Part shown: one piece after another, positions 14,455-27,470 of the stretch
Layout of the letters: each line of letters starts with the position of its first letter
How positions within the stretch are numbered: position 1 is the first letter of the stretch
Assembly (NCBI GenBank): GCA_900239685.1
Contig: OENT01000527.1
Location: 39,232-103,231 of the forward strand
Direction: 5' to 3'
Source of the DNA: Rotaria macrura
Taxonomy: Eukaryota; Rotifera; Eurotatoria; Philodinida; Philodinidae
DNA: 64,000 nucleotides
The notes under the pieces: model-generated
What the model was told of the DNA's origin: nothing
The model's database searches: none
Seen by the model: only the letters and a program-made list of their open reading frames with translations
Program-made: the position numbers and the translations under genes

Positions 14455-15757
14455 CAGTGTTCCAAAAGTCGGTTAGGAAAGTTATCATCTGTATCTCGTA
14501 AACAGCTCGACCGATTCAATTGGATTTTTATAGAATGTTAAGGTCCTCTTTGAAATTTCATTTCATATAATTGAAGCTATAATAAATTTCCAAAATAACC
14601 ACCATCAACTTCAATACATATACCCATTCTTTTTACAATAGTAGAAAAAACATCACGCAAAATCAACTTGGAAATCGATTTGATTTCTTTCTCAATTCTT
14701 TTCCTGTAATCAGCCATATCTTAAAATGTAGTTCTGTAGACATTTTGCTTCACATGCACCCCATAGGAAAAAGTCGAGGGGAGTAAAATACCGTGAACGT
14801 GCAGCCTATCGAATCGGATCAATCCTCCCTATCCATCTATTAGGAAAATGTTTGTCCAAAAATTCTCGCACATTTCTGACAAAATGTGGAGGAGCACCGT
14901 CTTGTTGAAATATTATTGAACGAATCTTGTGCAATCTTCTTACTTCAGGGAGAAAGAAGGATTCCAGCATTGACAAATAATCTTCTCTGTTGACAGTATC
15001 ATCATCGAAAAAGAAAGGTCCAGTTAAATGATTGCTTGTCATTTCACACGAAACATTTGGTTTGGGAGGATCCATTACATTTTCAATCGTTGCTTGTTGA
15101 TTAGACCCAGACCAATACCTGATGTTGTGTTTATTGACCAATCCATTCACATGAAAGGCAGTTTCATTAGAAAAACAAAGATTTTCTTGGATGTTGCTAT
15201 CTATCAACATTGGTATGAGTGTCTTACACATTTCGAATCTGTCTTGCTAATCTTCTTCATAAAGTTGTTGAAAGAATTGGACTTTGTACGGCTTTAATAA
15301 GAAATTCTCAGTCATAATTCGATGCTCCGAAGTTGGTGTAATTGAACAAGCAGCCGTAACAGTTCGAATACTGACCTGGGGTTCATTATTGCAAAAATCA
15401 TGAACTTCTTCCACTATACCATATGTAATTTTTGGTGACCTTCCCGATCGTTCTTGATATTCCACAGTACCAGTCTCGCAAAATCTTTCAAAGGTTGCAG
15501 TAAGCAAACTTCAGTTGGATTATTTTTGCCCAACTTGGCCCGTAATTTTCACTTGACAATAACAGGTGACTCAACTTTGGCCATTAGCAAAAATATCTTT
15601 ATTCTAATGTTAATAGATATAGACAGTTTATCCAAAAGTAAATCAAACAAAACTTTAAAGAACCCATTTACATTCTATAAAAGAAACCTATTGAATCGGT
15701 CGAGTTGTTCACGAGATATACGTGATAACTTTCCTAATGGACTTTCGGAACACCGTG
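14455..15757 (-). mobile_element. mariner/Tc1-superfamily transposon, decayed
   Basis: An element of about 1.3 kb flanked by TA dinucleotides (14453-14454 and 15758-15759), the target site of this superfamily. Its ends are imperfect inverted repeats of about 80 bp. The left end starts CAGTGTTCCAAAAG; the right end read on the other strand starts CACGGTGTTCCGAAAG. Both continue through AGGAAAGTTATCA and ACTCGACCGATTCAAT-like segments. The inside holds a broken transposase on the minus strand. Size, TA flanks, inverted ends and transposase agree with one complete but inactive copy. Confidence 0.9.
14740..15520 (-). pseudogene. mariner-type DDE transposase pseudogene
   Basis: Read on the minus strand. 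An N-terminal helix-turn-helix part (FERFCETGTVEYQERSGRSP, then VSIRTVTAACSITPTS) is followed by an in-frame TAG at about 15247. The catalytic half follows in the same frame: LCFSNETAFHVNG, then SIIFQQDGAPPHFVRNV, then NRWIGRIDPIR. A stop and frame shift follow, after which the family's YFTPLDFFLWG block appears in another frame (about 14760-14806). A further frame change lies upstream of 15507. The first catalytic position, usually Asp in the context F-S-D-E, is Asn here. It is therefore dead by stop, shifts and loss of an active-site residue. FQQDGAPPH and PLDFFLWG are family hallmarks. Confidence 0.88.
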
Positions 15758-15759
15758 TA

Positions 15760-18700
15760 GAATAATTTAACATCGATAATGAAAAATCTTTTCTAGAAAA
15801 CCGACATGAAAATAAATATCTGTATGGATAATTTTTCGACAAATTACAGTTCAAATAATCGAGAGATCAGAGTATTGTTTTCATCAATAAATTTTTCAGT
15901 TAAATTTTTCTTCGTCAAACGATTTTTCAGTCCAATGAATGTCTTAAATGAACTCACGAATACTGAACATGTAATGTATTTTCTATTATATTTTTCCATT
16001 GAAAAAGTATCTTTACGAGATTTGTATACGATTTCAATATCAAATGCACTTATCTGAGATCAAAAAACCTCATACGCCATTCTTTCATTTTGATATTGTC
16101 CGAACAGAAAAAGAAAAGCATAATTGCTATGCTTCGCTGTCAAGATGATACACAATGTAGTATTTCTTTAAATTTCTGCTATGCTTAATTTTAAAGGCAA
16201 TTGTGATTCTATCATATGAATATCTGATTATTGTAAGTAACTGGTACCTTCATCAATAGTTCTATGAGCAATAAAAAATTTTCTAATTTAAGTAAAGATT
16301 GTTGTCTCACTCACCCATGAACTAAAGAACAAAATACTAATATGCCTATCGTATTATAAAAAACTCCCGTGGGATGCATACACTAAATAGAAAGCTGAAT
16401 CGAAGATGTTTCAAAGACATAAGAAACGCAAAATTAGAAAAGTGCAATGCTATTTGATGTATCAGTTCATCATATCTTTTTGTGAATAGTTCATGATATG
16501 AGGTCGCATTGTTAGGTGCGGAATCGTTTCTGACGATAAAAGTGTTGGTACTTAAATGTTGGCAAGAAAAACAAGATTGTTACGTGTTTGGTTGGCAAAT
16601 ACTTGTAACTAAATACTCGCAGAAGCGAGAAGTGCAAATGAAAATGAAAACTTTCCTATCATCAGTAGCTTCATTAGTGGAGTATTTTTTATCATTTATA
16701 ATAGTGTCTGCATTGGAGAGAATATACTCTTGCCAAAAAAATTAATATTGTCTAGACCAAGTAAATAAATTTCATATGGGTTCTATCAAAGTTCCATGAT
16801 TTTTTTCGAATTGTAAACATATATACTACTGGTATAGTGCATGTTTTGAACTGTATTTCGCAGTCTCTTGGGAAATTCTTTCGTATTGTCATCAACATTC
16901 GATGTTTGTCGCATCGGCCTTCTCGAATAGATGTTGATATAAAACAGGTAGGGGATTGTGATTTTCAAAACTTCAAAGAAGCACCATGGACATCAATCTA
17001 TCGTGAATTCAGTTTAGTCTCTTAGAAAAACAACTTCTATGAACATTTAATTATCCTCATTTCGAGTTCTTACTAATAGATTAGACTCTACAAATTGAAA
17101 CATAGTCGAGACTCATCTACTGCATCTAGAAAAAATATGAACAAACTAATCTTAATGTTAACTGTGTTTGCCGGTGGAGTTCTTTGTCCTCGCAACAAAA
17201 CCTTTATAAATTTAACTATCTCTCTAAAGATGATATTGAAATCTAGATCGAGATAACGAATAAATTTTTCGTGCTTCTCAATCTCTGTCTGTGACATATT
17301 TCAAGGTAATCGAAAATCAAAGATCTTCTTGACGACTGTCACAATTAATGAGCAGTATCTTTTATCAGTCTTGTCGTTGTATAGATCTTTAGCGTACAAC
17401 TTCTGTTTTGAACTAAGAATGTGAAAAAATATCTACACAAGTCATTCGATTTATTGATTCCAAATAAATTAAATTTAACAAACTTTGACAATCGCTATGT
17501 TCCTCTTTTAAATGGTAGATACCTTCATTGACTCGATACTGTGGATGAGCATAATTTTCTCAGAAGCAAAGTTACACAAATTGTTTCTTAATGAAAAAAA
17601 TATTACTTGAAGTATTTGTGCCAAACTTCTTCATTCTTGTGAGAAGACATGATCTGCATCGAGATGGAGTAGATGTCAGCGACAAGAAGACCCATATTGC
17701 TCATCTAAATATAACATTATAAACTGAATTCTGATTAACATATGTAAATGAAGACGTAAGAAAATATGATGATTGTCTTTTTCAAATATTTTCTCTTGAA
17801 ACAATCATCAAAAGGTTTCATTCCAAACCATGAATAATTTTACGAGTATTAAAAATTTTGCATATTGAGATTCTTGATTTCATGTTTTCTGTTAACATTG
17901 TCTTATGAAGTATCATCTGCAAATTATAGATTATTCATGCACCGTGCCATTCACGACAGTTTGCTTCTGATTAGAACATTTTTGTTCAAAAGAATTTTAA
18001 TCTAGTAGTACTAAAAACTAACAGAAATTGATTATGTCAAAGGACGAATTCTTAAGACTAACTATTTATCGATAAGTAAAAGGAAATCATGTAGTAGTTT
18101 ACAAGTCATGGAATCTCGTTCATCATAAACGAGAAATATCTAAACAAGCAAATACTGTTTTTTAGAAATATTAATATCATTTTAAACGTTTGATGTATTG
18201 CTACATGATGAAGATAAAAAGAAAATTTGACGCACTTCGTTGTTAAGCTAACAGATGAACAACACTGTTGAAGCTATACATAGTCACCGTCTATGATGAC
18301 TTCTGAAAAATACCACATCTGTGCGTTCGAACAAGAATTTTTTCTAAAAATTCTATGTTTATTTTCATAGCAAATCGCACATCATTAGTGAATCATGTTA
18401 TCAAAGGCAATGTATTTTGTTAGCTTTGTATTTGTTTTCATGCATCTTTTGATGTGAATTAATTATTTGCGTGAATTTATTGTTCTTTCTCTATCAGATT
18501 CATCTATTTCTTTCGGATATATAAATATCGTGTATTGTATACAAATCATCGGCTACTTACTACTAACAGCATGGATATTAAAAAGAGCTACGCATTCTTA
18601 TTTTTGTTGATCATCCAACATTACATTTATTGCTAATGGTTTGTGTATTGTAATTTATCTAATTCATTTATTTTTCATCTTTATGCAATATATTTTCATT

Positions 18701-20364
18701 AATGTAAAAATGTAACATTAGATTATGATGCAATATTTTGTGTTTCACTCTGTGTTAAACGTTGAAGATCATATACTTACTTTAGTATGGTTTGTTAACA
18801 TGAATTTGTATACTTACTTTTTCAGTTTGGCTTTATTAATATGAATTCTACAGCGAAAACGACCTGTACAAAAGACACTGGCTTTTCGAAGAGAACAACA
18901 ATGAATGATTATACCATCAATTCTTAGGTATTGCTTGTCAAAATATTATTGTGAATATACAATTGTCTATTGTTATTCTTGTGCAAAACTTGTGTTTATA
19001 AGCATCTATGATTTCTAATCATGAGTTGTGTTTATTTTATTTAGATTATTTTTTTATTAATACTTCTTTTCCTACATGATCATCCATTGAATTACTAGAA
19101 AACATATAAAAACAAACTGCACAAGATTTAACTGTCGTCTTTCCGAGGAAATTCAAGTCAATTATAACCTAGTACCAAAGTAATTTTTTGTACAAAACCG
19201 TTTATTACAGATCAACAGACACGACAACGTTTGTGATTGCAATCGAACTTCAATAAAAGCTTTACTTACACTTATCTTTATTATTCATTAATTATAATTC
19301 AACTCAGCATGGTATTGGTTCATGCTCGTACAATAATTAAATGTTTTTCTGTTATATTACTAAATGTATAAATAGGCTATGAAATAGAAAATCAATGCAG
19401 ACGATAGAAATTAAACATTCAAAAGAAAAGAAAATACTCCTTTCGATCTTTTAAAAATGTATTCTTCTTCGTTATTTTCTAATTTGATTACATTATTTGT
19501 TCGCAAAAGATGGATTCCTTTCTAAGATTTGATGAGAATGATTTATGAGAAAACATGTGTCTCATAAAACTGAAAAAAACATTTTACAAATAATTATAGA
19601 CATAGTCTAAGATGACATCGTGTTTTCTCAACACGTTTTGATTTCCATTTCCTGGAACACAAGCAACAAATGTTTCAGAAGAACCTCAAAAATGCAACAA
19701 TTTGTTACGAGGTTTTTTATTTTAAGACAGGGAAAGTATCTTCCGTAAACTCTAAATAACGAAAGAAAGAACGCGTTTAACCTAAATACTTTCAAGAATT
19801 ATTAAAAACAAATTTGTGAACAGTGAGGATGTGAACAATCAAGAAGCTGATAGCGCTTAAGTGCCGTCATGAACATTTTTGATTGACAAAAACCTGTTTA
19901 CTGGTTTTTGAATTCAGTGCAGCCAACAGAACACATCCCCAAGAGAATCAAGAGCACAAAATGAAACGAAGAACTATTTAAGATTCAAATCAAAAAAGAA
20001 TGGCAATCGTTATAACCATTCCGACCGCACGATAAGCCATCGGCACATTTTGAAATTGTCTTATTCAAAACTGTTTCAAACTAGTGTTGAAAGTAGTTCT
20101 GACATCATGACAATTAAGGGCATCAATGCCACAATTTATTTACTTTGCATTCAAGATAGATGGACTACGCTTTCTCAAAGCAGAATCATCATCAGATCTG
20201 ATTACCGTGGAGAATCGCCACAATCAGAAGTATCTCTGTTTCGAACATCTAATAGAAGTCGATATTCGAAGCACCGACTGCAACACTTTTGTTGATAGAT
20301 TCTCAGTTTCCGTTACTACTATTGACAGTTTTTCAGTAATGAATCGTAGAAGAAAAAACAAGAA
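15760..20364. other. intergenic, no supported gene
   Basis: AT-rich with only short open frames (60-83 codons) lacking recognisable motifs. I found no splice-compatible exon chain. A large part is probably old decayed sequence. Confidence 0.45.
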
Positions 20365-20914
20365 GGTCACATCCGGCCGTATTGGTGCAAACATGTAAAA
20401 ACGTTGATCTATTTTGTACCTAGAGGAGTTTGATCTTTTATACTTTTTCTTAACCCTACCTTGAATTGAAACGAGAACAAAGATTATGTTTCTACCTTTT
20501 CTGTTGATGTCTCAACTTATTCATCGCTAGAATACGATGAAACGTCACAGAATTGTTCAAAATTTCCTCGCTTTCTTGAGATAAGACCTAGCATTTATAG
20601 AAGCTCTGAGAGTTTTCGAAGCATCCAGCAGTAATTGTCAATGGTAAGATGTAATCTAGTTCGAAAAATCTCAGAGTTTCTCTAAACTCTGACTCTTATT
20701 TCATGAAAACATACAAAGTTTGTATTATTCCATGACGTTTCACGATATTCTAGCGATAACTCAGTTGGAGAATTGAGAGAAGAGATAGAGACATAATCTT
20801 TGTTCTAGTTCCATGCTATGGATTACAAAAAAGTATGAGCCATGAAACGTCTATAGGTAGAAAAAAGATGCATTTTTTTATATGTTTAGTCCAAAGGTAC
20901 GTCCGGATGTGACC
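20365..20914. repeat. long inverted repeat (hairpin/foldback element)
   Basis: The left arm starts GGTCACATCCGGCCGTA at 20365. The right arm, read on the other strand from 20914, starts GGTCACATCCGGACGTA. The arms match with gaps for about 270 bases each (shared blocks include AGAACAAAGATTATGT, TCGCTAGAATA and GAAACGTCA), meeting near 20640-20655. No ORF inside. It is consistent with a MITE or foldback element; no target-site duplication was identified. Confidence 0.75.
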
Positions 20915-21650
20915 AAAAGGTAGCATAAAATCGCTGTGTGACTCACCATCTTCCCGGAATCGAATAGTAGATTCTCGATATCTGCGCAGTGACTCAAGTC
21001 TAACTGCAATGGAGAGGACGTTTTTGCACTAGCTCTTCTCATAGCCGGCCAGAAAGGGTTAAACGAAAACAGTCCATATATTGCTATTACATAAAGAAGA
21101 AATGAAGGATTGGCAAAGTTAGTTTGTGAAAAACACATACACTAAACATACATTCTTACTCGCCATAATAGTCAAATTCCTTGATATTACTTGATTCCTT
21201 TTTTTCCGAAAGACACCAATTTTCAATAAGATTCAACACTAAATATTACATGTGTCACGAATCATATTGGATTTTAATTTTTAACTAGTTCGTAAAAATC
21301 ATTTTAAGCTATTTCAATAATCGGCAAATATTCTTTTTTGCACACAGTGCAGCGTTAGTTGACTGAACAAAAATCAAATAACTCTCATGCATTCATTATT
21401 CATCCATCGATTCTGAGAGAATCCACAAATCTGTAAAATGTCATCTATAAGGTGATCTAATGGAAACTGTTCTTATTTTTAGTAATTATCAATTTAAAAG
21501 AAAAGAGATTCTAGAAAGAAAACTGTATTTTATTTGGACATGCGCATTACAGAGTTTGAACATTTTTTAGGATATATATTAGACAAAATAAGTGATCGTT
21601 TAAAGTTCAAAGTATGTTAACAATTCATGTATAAAATAAATAAATAAATA

Positions 21651-24072
21651 TTATGTTAGTATGGCATCTGTGGTTTCATTCATTGTCGAGTCAATCATAG
21701 TTGTTTCATTGAGAGTTTTGAGTGGCATGGATTTTCTCAGTACCACTTTACATCGTCCATTCGCAATGATCTTTGGTTCAACACCTTGCTTATGAGTCAT
21801 TAATTCAATCATTTTCTTATAAGCTAACTTTTGTGCTTCTCGTCTTGATTTATGTATACCATTCGATAGAATGATTTTAGAATTGAGTATAAGTCGATAG
21901 AACCAAACATATGTATTGTTTAATGCTTTTGGTTGTTCATTATTTGTAATTAGTAAAGGAGGAGCAATCAGTGATTGAATATATTCAACTTGGTCTGTTG
22001 GTGATACATGGAAATTCATAAGACAATCACGTAATTGAGAAACAAGGATGATATCTGCCATTAAAGGATGAGCATCGCTATAAAATTACATTAAATAAAA
22101 TGATAATATTCACTATTTTGATAAGAAATAGTTTCACCTTTCGAAATCACTGGCATCAGAAAGAAGATTGGCCCATTTAGCGTCTTCTTCGTAATCCATG
22201 CTATTAAGTTCTACTAGAAGAATAAAAAAGTGGCGTAGAAATTTTTATTCTATATAGTCAAAATTGATTTATACTATTTTATCAAGAAATTTCGTCTACG
22301 AAATGAACGCTGGGTTTTCACTATTCGCAATAGATATGATCCGACTCACTGTATCGATATTATACTGACATGAACATGTAGTTGAGGTGCTGGTAGAAAC
22401 ATGACTATCATCATGAGAACAGTATGCAACAATCCAGTCAATTGATCATTGATTGTTGTAAGATAAACAACGAGAAACAAGAATTAGTTCGAAATCTTAC
22501 ACATGCATGCATTTTCTAATATAATATCAACTACAAGCAATACCTATCGGAATCAACTTTCAAGCTGTCTTAGTCGTACAAGAATGAACGAGATTTTGCA
22601 GATTGCCTACATCACTTTCAGACTCAATTAAAATCAAATCTTTTCACTGATATTTTTTCTTTAATACGTTTACTTTCGATAAAAATCCTTAGAGTAACTC
22701 TTTTATTAATACAGAAACCTTATTAAATTTTGTGATTCCAAAGCAATACGACGATTGTCATAATTCGACTATGATGCTAATAATCGTACATCACGTGCAA
22801 TTAATTATTCATATGAACTGATTTTCTTCTCTTACGTATTCTCTTCTCACTTACCATTGTTGTCGGAATTGTTTTCTTTGTCTTGATTTTTCTTCCTATC
22901 TAGATGAAAAGAATTTTATCAAGAATAGTTCTCTCAATTGTAATATAGCTTTTACCATGTGAATATTCTTGTTCAATTTTTGAATTCGGTTGTTGGATTA
23001 ATGAAAGGCCATTTTCATTCAGTAGTTTCATTGTCTCATTGATTTTGATTTCTTGTTAGAAAAAACAACAACAAAAGTAAATCAAGAAAATAATCTTCTA
23101 TTTACTTGTAATCGGAGCTGAAAATGGTGACTGACAGATTTGTGAATATTCATTTGTTCTTGAGGAAACGTAATCACTAGGTTTACCGAAGAGTGCTGAA
23201 AAGAAAATATTTCTGAACTAGAACAGAAACCAATTGACAAAACGAAACCTGGTCGACGTATTCCTGAACTACTTGATGAAGAATTTCGACGACGACGCGA
23301 TTGATGTCTGAATTGAAGATCAGTTTGTGGAACCAGAGCAGCATTTGGCATATCACCCGGATGATGATGGTGATGATGATCATGGAATGGTGTTTTTGAA
23401 TTCTTATTAAAGATTGCTGGAACAGAATTGATCGGCGGTGATGGTGATGATTTTACTGAATTTCCAAATTGTTGCACTCTACCATCCGTTGAACAAGTTG
23501 AAGAATCTGACGATATGTCTAAAGGAATATGTCAAAAGAAAAACAGAAACGACAATTAAATTCAATGATAAAGACGTAAAACAACGGACGCTGATGAAAT
23601 GCAATATCTTCAGCGTGAATATGAGCAGCTAACTGTGTAGTTTTGGCCCATGCCATGATACGTTTAACAACGAAGGCACGTACAGCTTCTTCATAATGTC
23701 TGCAATAGTCAATAGTCATTTCTAGTGATTGTTTTCATAGAGCAGTTTTTATACTCACGAAATTACCCAGGTGACTTTTTCAAATGGATCTTTTGTACCG
23801 TGCGTTTGTAAGTCAATAATGCAAGAAGTAAATTGTCGCAAATGATTTAAGCGTTTGTCCTATGCAATCGAAAAAAACAATTAGTCAAAGAAAAAATAAT
23901 ACGATAATATGAATTTTACTTGGAAGCCACAAAATTCTCTGCGAATATCGAAATCATCCAATTCGGAATGAACTTGTGTCGTAATAATTGTAGTCTTTAT
24001 GGAAATATATAAAAATAAATAGCTACATTACAAAGAAAATAAACTAATAAACAAATTGTTTACTTCAGGCAT
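21651..24072 (-). CDS. ten-exon gene with Ser/His-rich middle and dsRBD-like C-terminus
   Basis: Minus-strand model, all junctions in frame: 24072-24064 (ATG CCT GAA only), 23994-23920, 23859-23759, 23699-23590, 23518-23249, 23195-23106, 23051-22956, 22899-22855, 22213-22138, 22077-21651. It totals 432 residues. The N-terminus (LDDFDIRREFCGF, LNHLRQFTSCIIDL, HYEEAVRAFVVKRIMAWAK) is helical and aromatic. The middle is disordered, with a six-His run and an RRRRNSSSSSSG stretch. The C-terminal exon has YRLILNSKIILSNGIHKSRR followed by EAQKLAYKKMIELM, the strand-strand-Lys-helix pattern of a double-stranded-RNA-binding fold. An aromatic N-terminal domain, Ser-rich linker and C-terminal dsRBD resembles the CDKN2AIP/NKRF layout (XRN2 partners), but I could not confirm the XTBD motif. 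Most introns are about 50-70 bp; the one before exon 9 is 641 bp. Confidence 0.75.
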
Positions 24073-25397
24073 TGTGTTAGAATCGATGTGTGTGTTCGAC
24101 GATATCAGTATAGTTAAAGAAAGTTTCGTCGTACATCGACATGCGTATATATACAGATGTAAATTGTATGTATAAAGATATTTACAGAACAAGATAAAGA
24201 AACGACATGGATTTTCATTTAAGAGAATTACGTGCACGCAAGTAGTAAAGAGAACGAAAGGACATTTTCGTCGAGACGAGATTCAAGTTGAATGAAAAGA
24301 TGGTATACTGCGGTCTGAAGGTTATTGAACTTGTTCGTTTTAAATTAAAAATGTTAATCGCTGAAAGAATGAACTGTTGCTGCTTTGTGCATACTATGCG
24401 GTGTTCGAGCGTGCACTTATTCTGAATTGGTTTTCATCCGTCAAATATGAAAAAAATGTCAAGAACATCAAATTTTTCTTTGTATTTGTCCTTGTTATTC
24501 AGTGTGCATCAAATTATAAACGAAAATTAATATTTTATCTGTAGAAAAAACAATTTGACCGAAGTCAAAAATTCTAAGATTACTGCATGTGTTATTTGAA
24601 AATAAATAGTCTCATGAGAGTTGGTGTGGATATATTTTGGTTTTGCTCTTTGAATACGATCATATTTTATTTATTGTCATGTAACACGCTCCATCGAACC
24701 ATGACGACAAGATAACATTTACATAAATGCAAAGTTAATTACGCCCGAGACGAAAATCACTGAAAAAACTTAAACATATGCTAATATTCGAGTTTCGAAC
24801 ATCATCAAAAAGCTAATATTTTGAAATATATTTGTATTCTTCGGAGATCTATGTTTGGATTGAAATGTATTCTGAATTTCTTGAGCTAGTTCATGCCCGT
24901 TTTCGTTCTCAAATGAATTCTTAAGATTTTTCTGAACATCATTTATAATTTGTTTTCATTAGAGAATAATCATTCTTATGGAATGTAACTAGGGAGCCAT
25001 GTTTATGCTAACTCTCTAATTTATTATTAGTCAAATGTCTTTCTAATTGCAAATAGTAAACAATAAATACGACCTATAGACTAAAGTAGCTGTAACGTAT
25101 ATTGTTATATACTTATGGATAGATTCAATACCAATATATGATAAAAACCCCTTTCTTTTCCTTGAATTTAAAATGAATATTTTTTAAAATTTTATCTTTT
25201 ATCTCTGTTAACCTGATATAATTATTTCAATGGTGAGAATATAATATATTGCCAAAAGTATACGTAATATCGACATGTGTTATTTTCTTCATTAGTAATA
25301 ATGTTTTTTGATGTTTACATGTTACTTCTAAGATAAGTGGGAAAATAGTCATTTTTCTTCCTAGTATGACTCATAGAGATACTAAAATAGTGACTGA
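24073..25397. other. intergenic, between divergent genes
   Basis: Lies between the start of the minus-strand dsRBD-like gene and the first CAP gene, so it should carry promoters for both. I see no clear TATA box or repeat. Open frames are short. Confidence 0.4.
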
Positions 25398-26319
25398 ATG
25401 TCACGATTCGAAACATTTGTACGATGATATATAAACACATTGAGTTTCTGTACTCTATACTGGCTCTCAATATATTATAGGTATCCTTGTTTGGGCGTTT
25501 TTTTTACCTATACACTTCAATCAAACGTTCGTTTACACGGAATACAGTAGACTTCATGTAACTATGCAATCCAAGACTTAATGTCATGAATGTCGTATAA
25601 CTTTGTTTTAGGGATCCAAGATATAATCGCTCTATGATACGTCCGAAACGACGATCACATCGATCTCACAATGGCCTATTTCTTCGTACATCAAAACATC
25701 GCTACGGACATCCTTTGGCATTTTATATGGATACGGGTGCGAGATGGAGTCAAGTACCTACAACCAGTAAATTTATAAATATAAAAATCAAAAATCAAAA
25801 CGTATTTTTTTGATATATTTAGCTTTAGTTCGTACACAACGTTCGATCGGTTCAAGATTTCAAGGTGAAATGTTACAATTGCATAATGATTATCGTGCAC
25901 GACACTGTGCCCCACCCTTAGTCATAAGTCAACAATTGAATCAAATAGCTCAATCATATGCTGAACATTTAGCAGCTACATCGTCATTTCAACACAGTGG
26001 GAATAAACTTGGCAACGAAAGCTTAGGAGAAAATCTTTATATGAAATGGATAAGTCAAGGAACACCGACAGGAGGTGCCAAAGATGCAGTAAAGAGTTGG
26101 TATGATGAAATTAAGATGCACAATTTTAATCGTCCAAAATTTTCGATGGAAACAGGTCATTTTACACAACTTGTTTGGAAATCTACGAAACAATTAGGTG
26201 TTGGAATTGCTTATTCACCTAATAAACGTGAAGTTTATGTTGTAGCAAACTATTATCCAGGTGGAAATGTAGTGAGCCCAGGATATTTTGAAAAAAATGT
26301 TTTGCCACCACATTGTTAG
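25398..26319 (+). CDS. CAP/SCP domain protein, GAPR-1-like (copy 1)
   Basis: Model: exons 25398-25418, 25481-25557, 25612-25766, 25823-26319, in frame throughout (249 aa). The last two exons are firm. The first two are tentative; the third holds its own ATG at 25634. The last exon is a complete CAP domain: LHNDYRARHCAPPL, IAQSYAEHLAA (active-site His), GENLYMKW (Glu), SWYDEI, GHFTQLVWKSTKQLGVG (CAP1 signature, second His) and VVANYYPGGN (CAP2). Lack of the extra Cys pairs of venom/CRISP proteins points to the GAPR-1/GLIPR2 group. The preceding exon is Arg/His-rich (RPKRRSHRSH, KHRYGHPLAF) and is shared with copy 2 at 31068. The proposed N-terminus FVSLFGRFFYLY is only weakly signal-like. Seen: domain and exon homology. 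Inferred: start and location. Confidence 0.82.
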
Positions 26320-27051
26320 ATGATTATTACTTTTTTGTGCTTCCTTTTTTTTTATTTAATTACAAAAAAATACTATCAATATACATAGCATAAGAAATCG
26401 ACAAGAATACTGTGCATAATTGATGATAAATAATAGTTAAGAAAATCATAGACATAGGCTGACGAATATAAATTTTTAGTGTAATTTGAAATCGATTCGA
26501 CTAATGTTTACATAACCATGTCCACTTTTTTCTTATTATAAATATGAAATATGAAAGAACAACTAAACATTGATCAATCGAAAAATAATTGACGCTAACT
26601 ACCGTAAAAAATTGATTGACAGTGAAAATGCAAAGTTGTGTATGGAGTTGCTCTTTTCGATAGTCTACTGTGGGGCGTTTCTGTAGGGCCATGATGATAC
26701 GAAAGACGATGTAATCATACATTTCGGTCAGTGGAAGTGGGACAACTACTATCGATATTTGTTTAATTATTCATCTAGTGATGCAATGCAAGAATGATGC
26801 ATATAGTGAAGTACAGCACTATCGATAACACAGATTTTTACTTGATTCAAAGTTCATCGTCAAGATTTCAAATTTCATGTGTATCTTTCGTTCCTAAGAG
26901 AAGGCGAAAGATATAAAGAGTGAATTTCTAAAATAGTAGCATAGCTTTCGATTTGTCAGCAGCCTAGTTTGCAAGAAACTAAAGTCCTGTGAGCCTGTAT
27001 GAATCAAACGAGCGAAAGAAAATATGGCGATAAAGAAGTGGCGCATATAAA
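26320..27051. other. intergenic, no supported gene
   Basis: 3' flank of CAP copy 1. AT-rich; nothing recognised. Confidence 0.4.
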
Positions 27052-27186
27052 ATGTCGAATGTTAAAAATAGCGGAGACGTTTCTAGCGATATTAAAAATG
27101 ACGAAAGTTTTAAAAAACATTTTGACTACCCAGATAAAGAATTGAAATATTTTCGAAAATTTTTCGAGGAATACATTCTTCGCTAA
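27052..27186 (+). CDS. possible small ORF, 44 aa, charged
   Basis: ATG to TAA, with a composition unlike translated AT-rich junk: it starts MSNVKNSGDVSSD and ends with an amphipathic, Lys/Glu/Phe-rich helix containing DKELKYFRKFFEEYILR. No homologue recognised. It could be a small protein, an exon of an unseen gene, or chance. The opposite strand carries a 90-codon frame that I judge to be its shadow. Confidence 0.25.
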   Translation: MSNVKNSGDVSSDIKNDESFKKHFDYPDKELKYFRKFFEEYILR

Positions 27187-27289
27187 TTTATATGTTCTGC
27201 ATTGTTGTTCGCCGTATTTGTTTTTGCCATGTGTTTTTCGTCTTAGTTCATGTGGACGTTTTTTCTTTTCGCTCATTTTGATTCCATTC

Positions 27290-27470
27290 TGTGAGCGTAT
27301 CCTACCTAGTACTCTGTCGCAGGATAACGTAGGATTATGGTACGACTCTCCTGAGCTAGAGTGTGGCTAGGCTACGCTCCTCGTAGGGTCAGACATGCTA
27401 GGGTTCGATTAAAAAGTTGAAGGATAGGGCAGGATATCAAAAGGATATCAAAATTCATATCGTTGTAGGA
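27290..27470. other. locally GC-richer patch with AGGAT-type motifs
   Basis: Motifs such as GCAGGATAACGTAGGATTA, AGGATAGGGCAGGATATC and GGCTAGGCTACGC stand out from the AT-rich surroundings. No ORF, tRNA fold or clear inverted ends; possibly a decayed element. Confidence 0.3.

Noticed and set aside
27395..27420. T-arm-like GGGTTCGATT that could mark a tRNA
   Set aside because: The B-box is incomplete (followed by AAAAAG), and no acceptor stem or A-box pairs upstream.
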